Source of the DNA: Polytrichum commune
Lineage: Eukaryota; Streptophyta; Polytrichopsida; Polytrichales; Polytrichaceae
Length of the DNA: 64,000 bases
Reading direction: 5' to 3'
Assembly: GCA_950295325.1 (NCBI GenBank)
Contig: OX485809.1
Location: 25,126,144-25,190,143, forward strand
Shown here in pieces: positions 1 to 12,512 of the stretch (position 1 is the stretch's first letter; every line of letters begins with the position of its first letter). The notes under the pieces are model-generated. The model was given only the letters and a program-made list of their open reading frames with translations, was not told where the DNA came from and searched no databases. The position numbers were made by a program, and so were the translations under genes.

Positions 1-2117
1 CATGGAGATGAGGTGGACCACAATGTGTGACTATGGTCCACTTGTCATTTAACATATTGCCATCAACAACTCTAACACCACTTCCATGATGTCACAAATT
101 TTCATTAATTCCCCATTGAACCTTGCCAGTCTAAGATTTGGATTTGAGAATGTCCGCTCTTCTAAGTTGTGTGTTGAACACAATGAATTCGCAGTTGTAC
201 AAGCAATTAAATTGTTTTTCTCCTTACCCCTTGTGCTTTAGTGGAATTCCAAATTGCTTTGAATGCTTTTAATTATTCTATTTTAATATGATGAACTTGA
301 ATAATTTACTTCAACAATACTTACCTAGAATGAAATTTTAATTCCGAGGAACCTTGTGTATGAAATAGAAATTGCCACCCATGGCAATGTGCCCAAAATA
401 AAGGCACCCATGTAGGCTCCATAGTGACACAATCAATCTATGTGATAGTTTTAAGAGAAAAAAAATCTTTGCTTATGACCTCTTATATAAAATAATGCAT
501 CAACTCCAATCAAAACATTACTCAGTGTTCAGCTCTCATTTTGTGGGCCCTCGGAATATAACAGTTGAATGCTCGAAAAGTTGCGCATGGTGATTCATAT
601 TCAGACTGAGCTCCCAACATCCCATTGTTATATTCTAACGGCCCACGTCGTTGAGTAATGTTATGATTTTGAAACTTGAGATAACAATCATTATGATTGG
701 CAATTGCTAGCTAGAGGAGACAATTCCTAATCCAAATTAATGGCCAAAATGAGTCTGAAATTGTATGTGGAGTTGGAAGTGCCCACATAGGGCCACATAC
801 CTTAGTAATCTGAATTTCAGAATTCATGAATGACTCCAAATCACTGTGGACCACACCAATTTCAAGATGTGGACAGTCCACAATTAATGTAGATTAGTGT
901 TCTCCAATTGAAGCTGATGCTTTTAGGGCCCCAATCCCAATGTTTTTGTTGCCTTGCTATCTCAGGTCCCAGAGGACCTACCAATATACCTACAGAATCT
1001 TTCCGAATGCCTAGATTTTACTTTTTCTTGTAATTTTTGTATCCTGGGATGCTATAATAAGTGGCAACCGTGGTGATAAAGAATCAAGATGACACACAGA
1101 TAAGTCTGCAGTTCTTGTCTGAGATAATCAGTTCTCATGTATTGTGATCTATAAGATGGATCTTGTCTCCATGGACTCCAAGATGATGTATCTATCAGAT
1201 GTTATATATGTATGACATCTATGTCATAAAATATATGCATACGATGATGCACAAATTTGAAATTCATGAATCTGAACTTGCAATTGGAAAGACCACTGAT
1301 TAACCTCAAGAGTGATTCAACTTCTATATGATCCTCTGGCCTATCCAGATTGGTATTGATCCCAGCACCTGAAGGAAAATCCCAAGAATTGCAGCCATCT
1401 GCAGACTGAACTCAATCTATGTCACTTGCATTGCTGCACATTATAAGGAAACCGTGGCTGCTGAAGTGCCAGACGACAAATTTGAGTTGCTGCAGATTTG
1501 CTTCCAGACTCTAGTAGTGCAGACGAGTCACAATTTTCTTAATTCAATAACTTTGTCCCAACTTTGAGGTTGAGCTGAATCAGCAGTGATGCATCAAGCC
1601 CGAGCTGCAGCTTGGGATCCACCTTGAAGGTCACCGACCTGGAAGACAGAGCCTAGTAGCATGAACTAGTATTGTAGATGCCTGGATAGATAGACCACAT
1701 TATATACTACGTCCTCTAGCTCACTGCTTGGCTTTGCTGACTGCTTCTGCTGCCTGCATGGATGGTGTTGCGTCACTCGATCATGGTGCAGTACAACAGG
1801 TAATCTTACAGCTTGCAGATCAAGTTGACATTGCGGTGCAGTTGACTAAGTTGATGCAACGTTTCAACACCTTCATGTACTGTGGTTTTCGATAATTACT
1901 TAAAAACGTATTCTCGGATGGATCATTGTGTGAATCCACTGGAATTGGTATTGCATGCTGCCTGCAAGCTCATGTCTGTCCAAGAGAACATTATGTAAGT
2001 AAATGATGGCAGGCTTTCACACTGACACCTCGTTGACGTATATGCCCAACTCTGTCCCCAACCACGAGGGGACCACAACTTGCAAGCAACATTGAGCAAT
2101 ATAATTTACTCAATAGG
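1..2117. other. intergenic, no gene recognised
   Basis: This AT-rich stretch has no reading frame with recognisable protein features. The only structure seen is a short foldback at about 511-672. It is probably distal upstream sequence of the cysteine-rich gene that begins at 2726. Confidence 0.5.
511..672. repeat. imperfect foldback of about 160 bp
   Basis: The left arm (CAAAACATTACTCA, then TGGGCC and GAATATAACA) pairs imperfectly with the right arm (TGTTATATTC, GGCCCA, then TGAGTAATGTTATGATTTTG). The arms have bulges. It could be a small MITE or another hairpin-forming repeat; no target duplication was identified. Confidence 0.4.
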
Positions 2118-2555
2118 CAAAACACCATGTGGTAAAGTGGACCAAAACCAGGTGAATGGGCCTGGTACACTTACATTGGGTAAACATACCTAGTACCCAG
2201 GTGATTAGTAGTTGTGAGGTCATCCGCATCGACATGAGAAACCTTTGGGGAATATAAAACATGGGGAAACATAATGCCACGGTGAAGTGGACAAAACCTG
2301 GTAAGTGATGAGTGTGAATGGGCCTGGTTAACTTACATTAGATATACATATATACCTAGCTAGTACCTAGGTAATTAGTAGTTGTGATGTGCAAGGACAT
2401 AAGGAACCTTGGGCGATATAAAACATGGGGAAACATAATGCAGTGAACTGGAGAAAACCTGGTGAATGTACTGATGAATGGGCCTGGTTAACTTACATGG
2501 GTAATCATACATAGGTAAGTACTTGGGTGAAAGTGATAAGGTCTGTGATGATTAC
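2118..2555 (+). repeat. tandem repeat, about three units of 147-163 bp
   Basis: Three diverged units begin near 2120, 2268 and 2431. Each carries AAACAYMATG, a GTGAATGGGCCTGG-like stretch, a TTACATTGGGTAAACATAC-like stretch and, in the first two, a TTAGTAGTTGTGA-like stretch. The array ends just before the TATA box of the cysteine-rich gene, so it may form part of its upstream control region. Confidence 0.7.
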
Positions 2556-2570
2556 ACGGTAATTCCATTA

Positions 2571-2580
2571 GTATATAACA
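2571..2580 (+). promoter_or_regulatory. TATA box of the cysteine-rich gene
   Basis: The sequence GTATATAACA lies about 150 bp before the ATG at 2726, with a pyrimidine-rich leader between. Spacing and sequence fit a plant core promoter. Confidence 0.55.
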
Positions 2581-2725
2581 GGAGCCCATCTCAAACATAT
2601 TCAATCCATCACCACCTACTAGCGGCCTCTCTAGCCAGCCTCGGAGTTCGATCGTAGTCATCCATCTGCGACTGCACTCTCCAGCTGCTTGAAGTGCTTG
2701 GCTGAAGCTGCAGCACTACTTAGAC

Positions 2726-4680
2726 ATGGCGGCTTCGAATCAACATGCAACCAGCTGCACTATGGTCATCGCCACTTTGGTGGTGGTGATTTGTGCTCTC
2801 ACTGGTAATGCCAAGTTTCAATGCCTCCATCATGCAATTCGTTTCTTCAGGCAGCCACCTGATCTACTTCATAAGGAAATGTTAGTGGATGAATTTCAAT
2901 GCACGATGTGCAATAATATATCATGTGATCGGTATATATTGAAGCTGCTGGTCTGCAGCTGATGATGTGTAGCTAGCTACATTGTATGCTGACGTGTAGT
3001 CCTCCACCACTAGTGTGATGATAATACCCAATTCTTCTTCGAAATTCATATTTCTAACAATTTCATCATGATATGTGGGTTGACTTGTATAAATAGGTGC
3101 GGCTGATGCGTGGTGCAAAGCCGGATTCAAGGACTGCGACTACAACCCCCAGAATGGGTGCGAGACATGCATCAAGACGGATGTGAACAACTGCGGCAAC
3201 TGCGGCGTCAAGTGTCCTACCTACCCTTACAGCACCCCGACTTGCTCCAACTACAAGTGTGGTTACATGTGCAGCCCGGGATGGAAGGACTGCGACTACA
3301 ATTCACAGAATGGGTGCGAGACCGATGTGGGCAAGGACGTGAATAACTGCGGCAGCTGTGGAAACAAGTGCCCGACCTACCCCTACACCACCACCACCTG
3401 CTCCAATGGCCAATGCAATTCCGTGTGCAAGCCCGGGTGGAAGGATTGCAACAAAAACATGCAGGACGGGTGCGAGACCGATGTGGGCAAGGACATGAAC
3501 AACTGCGGTAGCTGCGGCACCAAGTGCGCCACCTACCCCTACACTACCACCGCCTGCAGCAGCGGTGTCTGCACCTCCGTGTGCACCCCGGGATGGAAGG
3601 ATTGCGACGGCAAGAAGGCGAACGGATGCGAGACTGATGTGGGCAAGGATGTGAAGAACTGCGGAGCCTGCGGTGTTACCTGCCCCACCTACCCCTACAG
3701 CATCCCTATCTGCTCCGGTGGCTACTGCGGATACACTTGCACCCCGGGATGGAAGGACTGCGATGGCAATAAGCAGAATGGGTGTGAAACCGATGTGGGC
3801 AAGGATGTGATGAACTGTGGAGGATGCGGCAAGAAGTGCCCCTGCACCGATCCCCACGGCCTACCCATCTGCAGGTATTTTTAAATTCATGTACTCTTTG
3901 GCTATACAGTCGTGTGATTTTTGGTAGGCTTGCCGAATTCGACTGTCAGATTAGGGGAAGTTTTTAGAAACATTCCTACTGGCATGAAAATCATTGTGCG
4001 ACTTCTGCTACCTGCGCCTGAAATGTGTCAAGGAACTGTATCGAATGGCCCATGGATTGCGCATTCACTAACTAGCAATGCAGCTGCTAGTAAGGCATAC
4101 AATCTAGTATCATCAAATCCAAAGAACAAATTCAGCTACACTGGATCACTTGGTGCATGTCCATCTCTTCAATTTGGGCTAGATAGTCAACAAGAGACTG
4201 GATAACGAGCTGCGGTCACGGCGAGTCATCCACCTACTTGAGTTGGTTGTTGGTCTTAACGATCCCTCATCCGAGCGAAGGGCACTTCTAACAACTACCT
4301 TGCACTTCTCTATCCACGCAGAGGACATTTCAGTCATAACCTATGGTTTACATCCATGAGCAGGCCGGTTATGTATTGCTTCTGACCCACTGACCTGACT
4401 CTGCAATTTAGAGCTTGACCTGCTCACATTATTTCTTCGGGAGAGTCGTGAATTGATCTATATATATGCTCAAATTCAATCAATTCTGGTCACAGGAACA
4501 AGTATCAATTTGTTTCACTTCGTGCCAGAACACTTATAGCTGCAAGTTCTACTGGGGGCTTATAGTGGTCATCATGACTAACTTGTAGTGCACTTTGGTT
4601 GATATGGCAGCAATGGAGCTTGCGGAGTGCAATGCAAGAGTGGATTCAAGTACGACAGCTACCAGCAGAAGTGTGTCTGA
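2726..4680 (+). CDS. secreted cysteine-rich protein with five 52-residue repeats
   Basis: Three exons are supported: 2726-2804, 3097-3874 and 4611-4680, with GT..AG introns of 292 and 736 bp. Together they give 927 nt, or 308 residues. Residues 1 to about 29 form a signal peptide with a hydrophobic VIATLVVVICAL core, so the product should enter the secretory pathway. The mature part consists of five tandem repeats of about 52 residues with the pattern C-x-P-G-W-K-D-C, NGCETDVGKD, NCGxCGxxC, PTYPY and C-S-x-x-x-C. The last exon supplies a partial sixth unit (CKSGF) ending in KCV. The NCGxCG spacing recalls STIG1-type and other extracellular cysteine-rich repeats, but family membership is not certain. 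An extracellular or wall role is inferred from the signal peptide only. Codon use is GC-richer than the flanks. Antisense frames over exon 2 are shadows of the repeats. Confidence 0.85.
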
Positions 4681-7600
4681 TATCAATTCTAATCTCACTG
4701 CTACATGATTTGACATGTTAACTTGCCTACAGCTTCAGCAAAGACATCAATCGATGTCAATACATACTAATTAAGTTGCAGACAGGAGATCAAATAGTCA
4801 TGTCAGGCATGTCTATTATAAATCAATTACAAGCCTTCTAGTTTCAATAAGTCGTTTGGCGTGAACTGGAACTTGCGTGCATGGTTTTCAAATAATAAGG
4901 CTACATTGAAAGTATATTCATGTATACTTGTGGGGAGTCCCAGTCCCTCGTGTAGATTGCAATTTCACTAGTCTATCTGCTGAAACTTGCCCCAGTTTGT
5001 ACTCACAAACTGAGGCTTTGTTGCTGCGATGTAATAGTTTCACATGTAACAAAATGCAAATTCATCGCTGAGTTTGTTGTTGACGACTGTCATGGTGGTG
5101 CAACCCTTTCAATATTTGAAAGGCTCATCAACTTTGTTCTGAATGAAATTCTCTATGAGAGTGAGTGAAGTCCCACCTCTGGTATATAGGAAGCGTTGTA
5201 TTTACAATTGTGTCACAATTTGTAGAAACAGTACACCTGTTATTTCAAATACTGTGGACTTTTGGATATTGGAAACCGAATTTTTTTCATGTGTTACAGA
5301 CCGTTTTATTGTAGAAAAAAGTGCTGTTGATGTTAAAATTGATGTGGTCCACATTAAGTTTTAAACGGATGTGATCCACAAATCTATTCAAAATAAAAAT
5401 TTTAGATGGTGTACCTACAGTTGTCAGAAGGGGAGAAGTAGGATTACACATACTTTCCATTGCTCACCATGTCGATGACAATTGTTTTTCTTTTGTTTTT
5501 TAGAAAAAAAAGCCAAGCGATTCAAACAAGCTTTACATTATTGCCAAATAACATACAAGATCACCAGGATCTCAAAAAGGAGAATGGAGAAACTCTCTTG
5601 GGCGTCAATGACAATTGTATCTCATCAGCAAAATGTTTTGAAACCTCCACAACCCTGTTTGAAACCCTCCTCGAGACGTTTAGAAATCCTCTTTGAACCT
5701 TCACAAAGCCTTTTTTTTTTACCCTAAACAACTAACAATGGCACAGTTCATGAACAAACCCCAAAGATGTTGATCTTTCCTCCAAATTTGTGTATGTCGC
5801 TCTTGGTCACCAAAGATGAACTCCCACGCGCCTGATGCCAAAGAGACGCCTCCCTCAATAGCGAAGAGATGCCTCACTCAATGGCCCAAACCCTAGATGG
5901 CGGAGATGGCAAAGAGACATATGTCACTCAATGGAGGATCTAATCAACCATGTCTCATCAAATCTGTAGTCATTGTACGCTCAAACCTCTCCTATCAAAC
6001 TCAAGACGGCCACACTTGAAGCGAGACGGATCTAAACACCTAACCACTCAATCTACCCATCAACATCCTGCACTCAATGTTTTACCTAACTCATTACTTC
6101 CAAAACCCTAGATGGCGAAGAGACAACAACACTCACTCGCAAACAAATCTAAGCTTAATCTCTCACCCACTCATTGAAAATCAACTAACAAACACAATCA
6201 TGAGAAAGATTTGCCATTGAGAGAGGCGGATCATAATGAATGACCTATATGAAGGACACCACCATTGAAAAAACACCTAACCTCGAAGGACGCCTATTCT
6301 TGAAGGACACGATCCTCTCCTTAGCGCGTCCCTCCAATCAACCTCGGCAGCTACAAACATCCTTCGGCCACGCCGCCCTTCCGTCATTTTGTTATTCCAT
6401 TAGTTGGTGACCGGCTATACCAGTCAATGTCGTCAACGGGCGGGCAGGGCATTTTTTGGGTAGAACCTGCCCCCTACAAGTTCATAGGGGGGTACTTTAA
6501 TGTCCGCCCCTAGACACTATCGTTCGAGGCCACACCTTGGCCATGCGAGCGTACATGCAGAGAGGCCATGGCAGGGTACAAGTTACCATTCCAAATTTGG
6601 AAAACCCCATAAGTTGCCAATGCAGGCCATTGACCAATGGAAGATATGTGTCGAAGTGAATCAAATGGTTGACGCAATCCTGCCGATGAACTTTCAGCAA
6701 CTTGAGGAGAGGAAGTCGAACTGGCGAGAACTGTTTTCAAATGGGGGTGTTGATGTGGACTAGGTGTGAGGTCGCCACATTGTCAAGGAAAGAATCAATC
6801 TCCTCCTAAGATGGTAAATTTATAGGTGATGTTGTCTAAGAAGCCACTAGTAGAAAACTATGCCTAAACTATCCCTGGGGCATTCCCTTTGGGAAGATGG
6901 ATCACCATGTTATCTATTTCGACCATCAAGAGGAGTGTTGTGAGCCAAGCATTCTGCTCTTCAGAAACCTTGCATGGAACCGACCTCAGACATATATTGT
7001 GAACAACATGGTGTCATGAGAATTGTGGGAGCATAATACAATGAACAATAAAATGATTCAGCATGAGATACCAATTTTTGCAATTCTGTTAAAATTATGC
7101 CTTTGTGATGAAGCTCCTTGATCATCATTGGGGCCTTGCCATGAGTGAATAATTCAAAGAACTAGGCATTACGACGGTCCGCAATACATGTCCAGGTACT
7201 TGCTCTCTCATGGAATTTATTGTCAAGTTTTTGTTAATGTACCTACTAAAAAAACAAATTGGATTGTGTCAAGGCTAGGGTCTCGCTAGCAAGAGGGTTT
7301 GTCCAACCATTTTGAAGAAATAGTTCAACCTCTTCCAAGGCTTTAAACTTGTGGAATTATTTGGCCCTTCATTGTTGTCGTTGACGTATGAAGTAGTTAC
7401 AATTCATTTGTAGGTTAGCCTTCCATGCTCCCAAACCCGACTTGCCTACATTTGATCAGCAGTCACAAAAATGACACATGTTGGGTCCTTTTGGCATAAA
7501 GGCAAATAACATAAAGAAAGAGATAATCACGACATAGAGACTTCGTAAACAAATGTAGCTCTCATCCTTGTTAAACCCTTAAGGCCGAGGCCTTAATACA

Positions 7601-7684
7601 CAAAAACTAGTCATAACTTTAATCTATTAGTCAAATCTATTCTACGTCAACTATCTCTATCCTAAGTACTTCAAGAAGGTGTCG
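4681..7684. other. intergenic, no gene recognised
   Basis: About 3 kb without recognisable genes. Short ORFs such as 5143-5364 and 6500-6763 lack family motifs, codon bias or splice support. The DNA around 5700-6350 is poor in G and repetitive in wording, which suggests decayed repeat DNA. Confidence 0.5.
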
Positions 7685-7692
7685 GATCCTTC
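7685..7692. repeat. left target-site duplication of the giant hAT element
   Basis: The 8-mer GATCCTTC directly abuts the left terminus CAGGGTTG and is repeated perfectly at 23930-23937. Eight base pairs is the length produced by hAT transposases. Confidence 0.93.
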
Positions 7693-7779
7693 CAGGGTTG
7701 TCTATCGCGACGTCATGACGGTGTCGTGCCGTCATGTCGTGTCGTGTCGTGACGGACCCCTCCGTCACGGCACAATAGG
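7693..7779 (+). repeat. left terminal and subterminal repeats of the giant hAT
   Basis: After CAGGGTTGTCTAT the end is packed with TGACGG and GTCGTG words, including GTCGTGACGG at 7746-7755 and the opposing CCGTCACGGCAC near 7762. The same words recur at the right end. Subterminal repeats of this kind are usual transposase-binding sites in hAT elements; binding is inferred here. Confidence 0.8.
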
Positions 7780-7977
7780 GTCCACGTAGGGTCAACATAG
7801 GGTGAATGGACTAGGGTGGGTAAAATACTTACCTTCTTGCCAAGGTGGCGTCCTATGTGGCAGAAAACGCCGACGTGGATGTGCATATTTCCCTTGCCAA
7901 GTAAACCATTTTGCCATTGTGTTTATCATTCTGTTAAAATCAAAGTAGAAAAATATGACTAAGGAGGGTGTGGGGCG
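7780..7977. other. left subterminal spacer of the giant hAT
   Basis: Short non-coding stretch between the terminus and the first G-rich array. No gene or clear TATA box was seen. Confidence 0.5.
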
Positions 7978-8957
7978 GACCGCGGGGGGGGGGGGGGGGG
8001 GGGGGCGGGGGCGGACGGGGGAGGGGGGTGGTGCGGACGGCGGAGGGGGGTGGAGCGGACGGACGGGGGGGTGGTGCGGACGGGGGAGGGGGGTGGAGCG
8101 GACGGACGGGGGGGTGGAGCGGACGGAGGGGAGGGGGTGGAGCGGACGGACGGGGGGTGGAGTGGACGGAGGGGAGGGGGTGGAGCGGACGGACGGGGGG
8201 GTGGAGCAGACGGAGGGGGAGGGGGTGGAGCGGATGGGGGAGGGGGTGTGGAGCGGACGGGGGCGGGGGGGTGGAACGGACGGAGGGGGAGGGGGGGGGG
8301 GGGAGCGGACGGGGGTGGGGGGTGGAGCGGACGGACGGGGGTGGAGAGGACGGACGGGGGGGTGGAGCGGACGGACGGGGGGGTGGAGCGGACGGAGGGG
8401 GAGGGGGTGGAGCGGACGGAGGAGGGGGTGGAGCGGACGGGGGCCGGGGGGTGGAGCGGACGGGGGTGGGGCGTGGGGCGGACGGAGGGGGGTGGAGCGG
8501 ACGGGGGAGGGGGTGGAGCGGACGGGGGCGGGGGGGTGGACCGGACGGAGGGGGAGGGGGGTGGAGCGGACGGGGGAGGGTGGTGGAGCGGACGGAGGAG
8601 GGGGTGGAGCGGACGGAGGGGGAGGGGGGTGGAGCGGACGGGGGTGGGGGGTGGAGCGGACGGGGGAGGGGGTGGAGCGGACGGGGGCGGGGGGGTGGAC
8701 CGGACGGAGGGGGAGGGGGGTGGAGCGGACGGGGGAGGGTGGTGGAGCGGACGGAGGAGGGGGTGGAGCGGACGGAGGGGGAGGGGGGTGGAGCGGACGG
8801 GGGTGGGGGGTGGGGCGTGGGGCGGACGGAGGGGGGTGGAGCGGACGGGGGAGGGGGGTGGGGCGGACGGAGGGGTGGAGCGGACGGAGGGGGAGGGGGG
8901 TTGGGAACGGGGGGGAACGCTGGAGCGGACGGGGGAACGCGGAGGGGAGCGGGGGGG
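7978..8957 (+). repeat. G-rich minisatellite 1, GGAGCGGACGGGGG type
   Basis: About 1 kb of degenerate units of roughly 18-25 bp containing GGAGCGGACGG followed by a run of G with A, T or C interruptions. A larger block of about 150 bp is also duplicated (around 8500-8650 and 8650-8810). Long open frames on both strands here are by-products of the repeat. The G runs could form quadruplexes. This copy is subterminal, with no gene identified on its left. Confidence 0.9.
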
Positions 8958-9135
8958 AGGGGAACAACGTGCAATTGCGGCCATATATTTTCTGGCAGTA
9001 GAAATAATATTGCATATTCATGTAGAGGACTTCATTACCTATCCATGGATACTAAGAACTCATTTTTTGAACTTCATATGAATTTTTGAGAGCCAAAAAA
9101 CCGAGACTATGTCCAAACTTCCAAAAAAAAATGTT
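8958..9135 (+). repeat. dispersed conserved segment, copy 1
   Basis: Starts GGAACAACGTGCAATTGCGG and ends near TCCAAACTTCCAAAA. Nearly the same sequence occurs at about 12511-12684 and, shortened, at 15862-16000, each time beside a GCGGACGG array. No coding potential is evident; it behaves as a module shared within the giant element. Confidence 0.8.
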
Positions 9136-9860
9136 TCTGAATTATATAAATATAAATATAAGCAATTGTGAAGAGTCCTTGTGAGAGAATACCATTCATA
9201 AAATTTCACACCCAATCAAAACTTTATTCAATATCAAGTTTACAAATCACGAGTGAATATGAATCAATGTAACTGGATGTGTAGTTTTTATCATCCATAT
9301 TATGGTTGTATTTCATCCGTTAACGTTTATAGAGTCAGATTTACAAAGAAGGGAGTACCATTTTGTTAACATTTAACACGTTTAACATTTATAGTGTGCA
9401 ATATGTGGGGAGTAGAAGAAAGTTAACATTTAGAGATGTTGAGGATCACGTGTACAACCGATATAACTATTGCAATATTGTGCTCAACTTTAGTTAACTA
9501 GATATAACTATAGTTGACTATATTTTATGGCATACCAAAATTAGAATAAATATAGGTAACTGCATTTTGGCAAGACATATCACAAACAACTATAGGTAAC
9601 TTGAACTTAGCACATGGATGTGATAACAACGATGTGAAAGAACGATGTGGCCTCACGAGAGGCGAGAACCTTGGTTAGCCTCCCATAGACTTCTTCTCGA
9701 TTATGGAGCAAAAGCCTCATGGAGTATGAACATTGCACTAAGATCCATAAACCTCATACAATATACAAGTTTTGTATGAAAAAATGATGGCTTTATTTAC
9801 ATCTCCAACGGTTACAAAATTGGTATGATTCAAAATTGTTGCAAAAAAAATTAAAAAAAT
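9136..9860. other. non-coding interval downstream of the kinase-like gene
   Basis: AT-rich DNA with no recognisable gene. It should hold the 3' end and terminator of the minus-strand kinase-like gene, but no poly(A) signal stands out enough to call. Confidence 0.4.
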
Positions 9861-11776
9861 CTATTTTGCAGTGTCACGGAAGCACATTGTCGGGTTAACC
9901 ATGTTGTATGGAGGGGACTTCAAAATGTTCACTACATGTGTGATGGTTGACCTTTCCGCTGGATTGGTCTTCGTCAATGAATCCAATGCTAACTCAAACC
10001 GCATATTCAAGCCATTTGGATCACTGTTTAGCTGAAACAAGGGGGAAGTCGCATCCCTGGCATAAATCTTCTTTGCCAAAGCACCCACTGAGAAGGACTC
10101 CGAGAGAAACGTGTGCCTATGTTTCCGAGCCATCCTCACCGGAGAGGTGGATGTTCCACGCTGCCCTCGTACATGAAATAATTCTGGACCAGCACAGTTG
10201 TATTTTGTTTTGTGCTTGTTCATCTCATCCACTGAATCTCTTCCATAGTTGGAGGGTACATCTTCACCTCCCCAGGATGCCATGCCCCAATCACACACAC
10301 CAATGTAAACCGTGTTATCACGGTCTTGTGGGAAATGCAGCATGACATTGTTGGGATTAAGGTCATTGTGTAACACGTCATGCTTGTGCACTACATCCAC
10401 AATGCACATTAGAGCCCATGCCAAATAAGCTCGATGCCTTCGATATACAACCAACCGTTTCCGTGCTTCAAAGTCTGCCCCAGGCATTTGAAGGATTGTG
10501 CGCTCGTGGGTTTCCGGAACGCTGAAGTCATAGACCCTCATGTTCTTCAAGGAGCCTCCATTCCACCACATCGAATAGGATTCGTATGTTTTTATATTGA
10601 GGTATTGTAGCTTGATTATTCCAGGATGATCTACTGGACACGCCAATGCTTCAATTGAACGCTCCTTTCGGTTCTCCAGACTATTCGTGGCCTTCATGGT
10701 CTTCCCAGCCCACTCTATCCAGCTAGGGATGAATGATGCTCCATGAATTGTGACTCTCCGCACCACTCCGAAGATCCCTTGGAAGATTTCCTTATCCAAG
10801 GCTTTGATCTCCGCATTCCTAGGCAACCATATGACACCCTGCCGGCCCTGAGTGGCAATGTTGTCTGCCATCTGCCTGTCAATAAAAATGGGAAGGTTGC
10901 GGGCGGATGTTCCTTTCGCTGCTATTACGCCTCTTTTCCAATTCTCTAGCTTCATGTACAGCTCGGACTTCCTGCCACTACTATTTCCCTCGCCAGGATG
11001 CAGAGCATCATATGCCATTGTTGGATTGTAGATTGCTTCCCTGGCTTGTTGTTCAATCCAGGTGTCCCAATCGTTCATGCCCCTAGCTTCTTCAAACTCC
11101 GGTCCAGCCGTGGCTTCCGTGAGAATAAGCATCAATTCGTTCCTGACCAACTCTAAACCCTTTGTACCATCATTGAGGTATTTTTTTTCCAAACAAACCA
11201 TGCTGTTATTTCTAAACCACTCCAACAGCACGACCCTACAATGGTTTCGAGCCTCATCGATCCGCGGGTCGCGTTTGCCTCTATTTTTTTTTTCCTCGAT
11301 TGCGAACCTGATACCGCGGACCCCTCCTCCGTCCCTTCCGAAACTGCTGGGCGTTTCTGTACCCGTCTTTCACCATGCTCCGAACCCTGAGGTACATCAC
11401 GTGCAGGGCTCTCCGGTCTTGATGTCTGCCGTGTCGGAGATCGTGGTGGCACGGACTCACCACGAGTGGCTGCATTTATATCTGTGGAACTGCCTGAGCT
11501 TGGTCCCCTTCCTGTTCTCCCTCTAAGGCCACTGTTTCCCCGACTCCCACGTGTTCCACGGCTTCCACGTGTTTGGTTGCCTCCTGAATGACCAACAACA
11601 AAGAACTCTTCGCCAAACCGAAAAAGATCTGGACGTGGGGGACGGGCTGCAGTACTTCCACTTCCGGCATCGCTTCCCGTACCCTCTCCAATATACGCAG
11701 ATGGAGTGCGTTGGAGCCAAGCACGGTGCACCCTCGTATCCTCGTCTTGGTAAGGAGCAATGTCCTCCCCCTCCAT
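9861..11776 (-). pseudogene. protein-kinase-like cargo gene with one homopolymer frameshift
   Basis: Two minus-strand frames form one gene: 11776 down to the A10 tract at 11284-11293, then a second frame to the stop at 9861, about 655 residues in total. The first frame starts with MEGEDIAPYQDED and is a low-complexity Arg/Gly/Ser-rich tail of about 160 residues. The C-terminal part has kinase hallmarks: a catalytic loop HNDLNPNN (HxDLxxxxN), a DWG triad in place of DFG, and an AGPELF motif where the APE motif is expected. The ATP-binding lobe is too diverged to assign. The frame change falls in a mononucleotide run, and both frames read KKK across it. It may be a true mutation, an assembly error, or slippage that keeps the gene functional. 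The TATA box at 11981-11990 and array 2 lie upstream. The substrate and role are unknown. Confidence 0.7.
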
Positions 11777-11980
11777 CGTGAAAAAAACCGCGTGAGTGAG
11801 TGAATGTAGAAATCAGCAAGTGAATCTGGAAAAAAAATTGCGAGGGTTCCCCCACAATTTGCCCTGCCCTCCCAAACCCCCTGAGACCCGCGTGGTGCCG
11901 CTGTCCTTGGGACGGCAACAAGGTCTCGGGTCCCTTTGTGGTGGGAGGAGAGGAAAGTGAGGGGAACTAAAGCCCCACGG

Positions 11981-11990
11981 CTTTATATAG
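11981..11990 (-). promoter_or_regulatory. TATA box of the kinase-like gene
   Basis: On the minus strand this reads CTATATAAAG, about 205 bp before the ATG at 11776. A G-rich array begins about 70 bp further upstream, the same arrangement seen at the other genes of the element. Confidence 0.65.
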
Positions 11991-12059
11991 GCAAAGCGGT
12001 GCACAATCATTATGGGATCCCGGTCAGATTTGACATGGGGCACGAAAAGGACGTATGGG

Positions 12060-12512
12060 GAGCGTGGGAACGCGGGGGCGGACGGAGGGAACGAGTGGGC
12101 GGACATAGGGGAACTCGGGCGGACGGAGGGAACGAGTGGGCGGACGTAGGGGAACTCGGGCGGACGGGAGGGAACGTGGGGCGGACGGGAGGGAACGAGT
12201 GGGCGGACGTAGGGGAACTCGGGCAGACAGGAGGGAACGTGGGGCGGACGGTAGGGGAACGTGTGGCGGACGGGAGGGAACGTGGGGCGGACGGGAGGGA
12301 ACGAGGGGCGGACGGGAGGGGAACGCGGGGCGGACGGGTGGGGAACGCGGGGCGGACGGGTGGGGAACGCGGGGCGGACGGGTGGGGAACGCGGGGCGGA
12401 CGGGAGGGGAACGTGTGGTGGACAGGAGGGGAACGCGGGGCGGACTGGAGGGAACGTGAACGCACGGAGGGGAACGTGGAGCGGACTGGAGGGAACGGGT
12501 TGAAGGGGGGCA
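12060..12512 (+). repeat. G-rich minisatellite 2, GGGGCGGACGGGAGG type
   Basis: About 20 units of roughly 20-21 bp centred on GCGGACGG and GGGAACG. It lies immediately upstream of the TATA box of the kinase-like gene. Open frames rich in Arg, Gly and Pro on both strands are artefacts of the repeat. Confidence 0.9.

Noticed and set aside
3303-3857. 184-residue antisense ORF
   Set aside because: It is the complement of the repeated cysteine-rich exon and has no independent support.
6500-6763. 87-residue ORF
   Set aside because: No motif, promoter or splice support; overlapped by equally long antisense frames.
7792-9089. Long Pro/Arg/Ser-rich and Gly/Arg-rich ORFs on both strands
   Set aside because: All frames stay open because the G-rich minisatellite lacks stop codons; composition simply mirrors the repeat unit.
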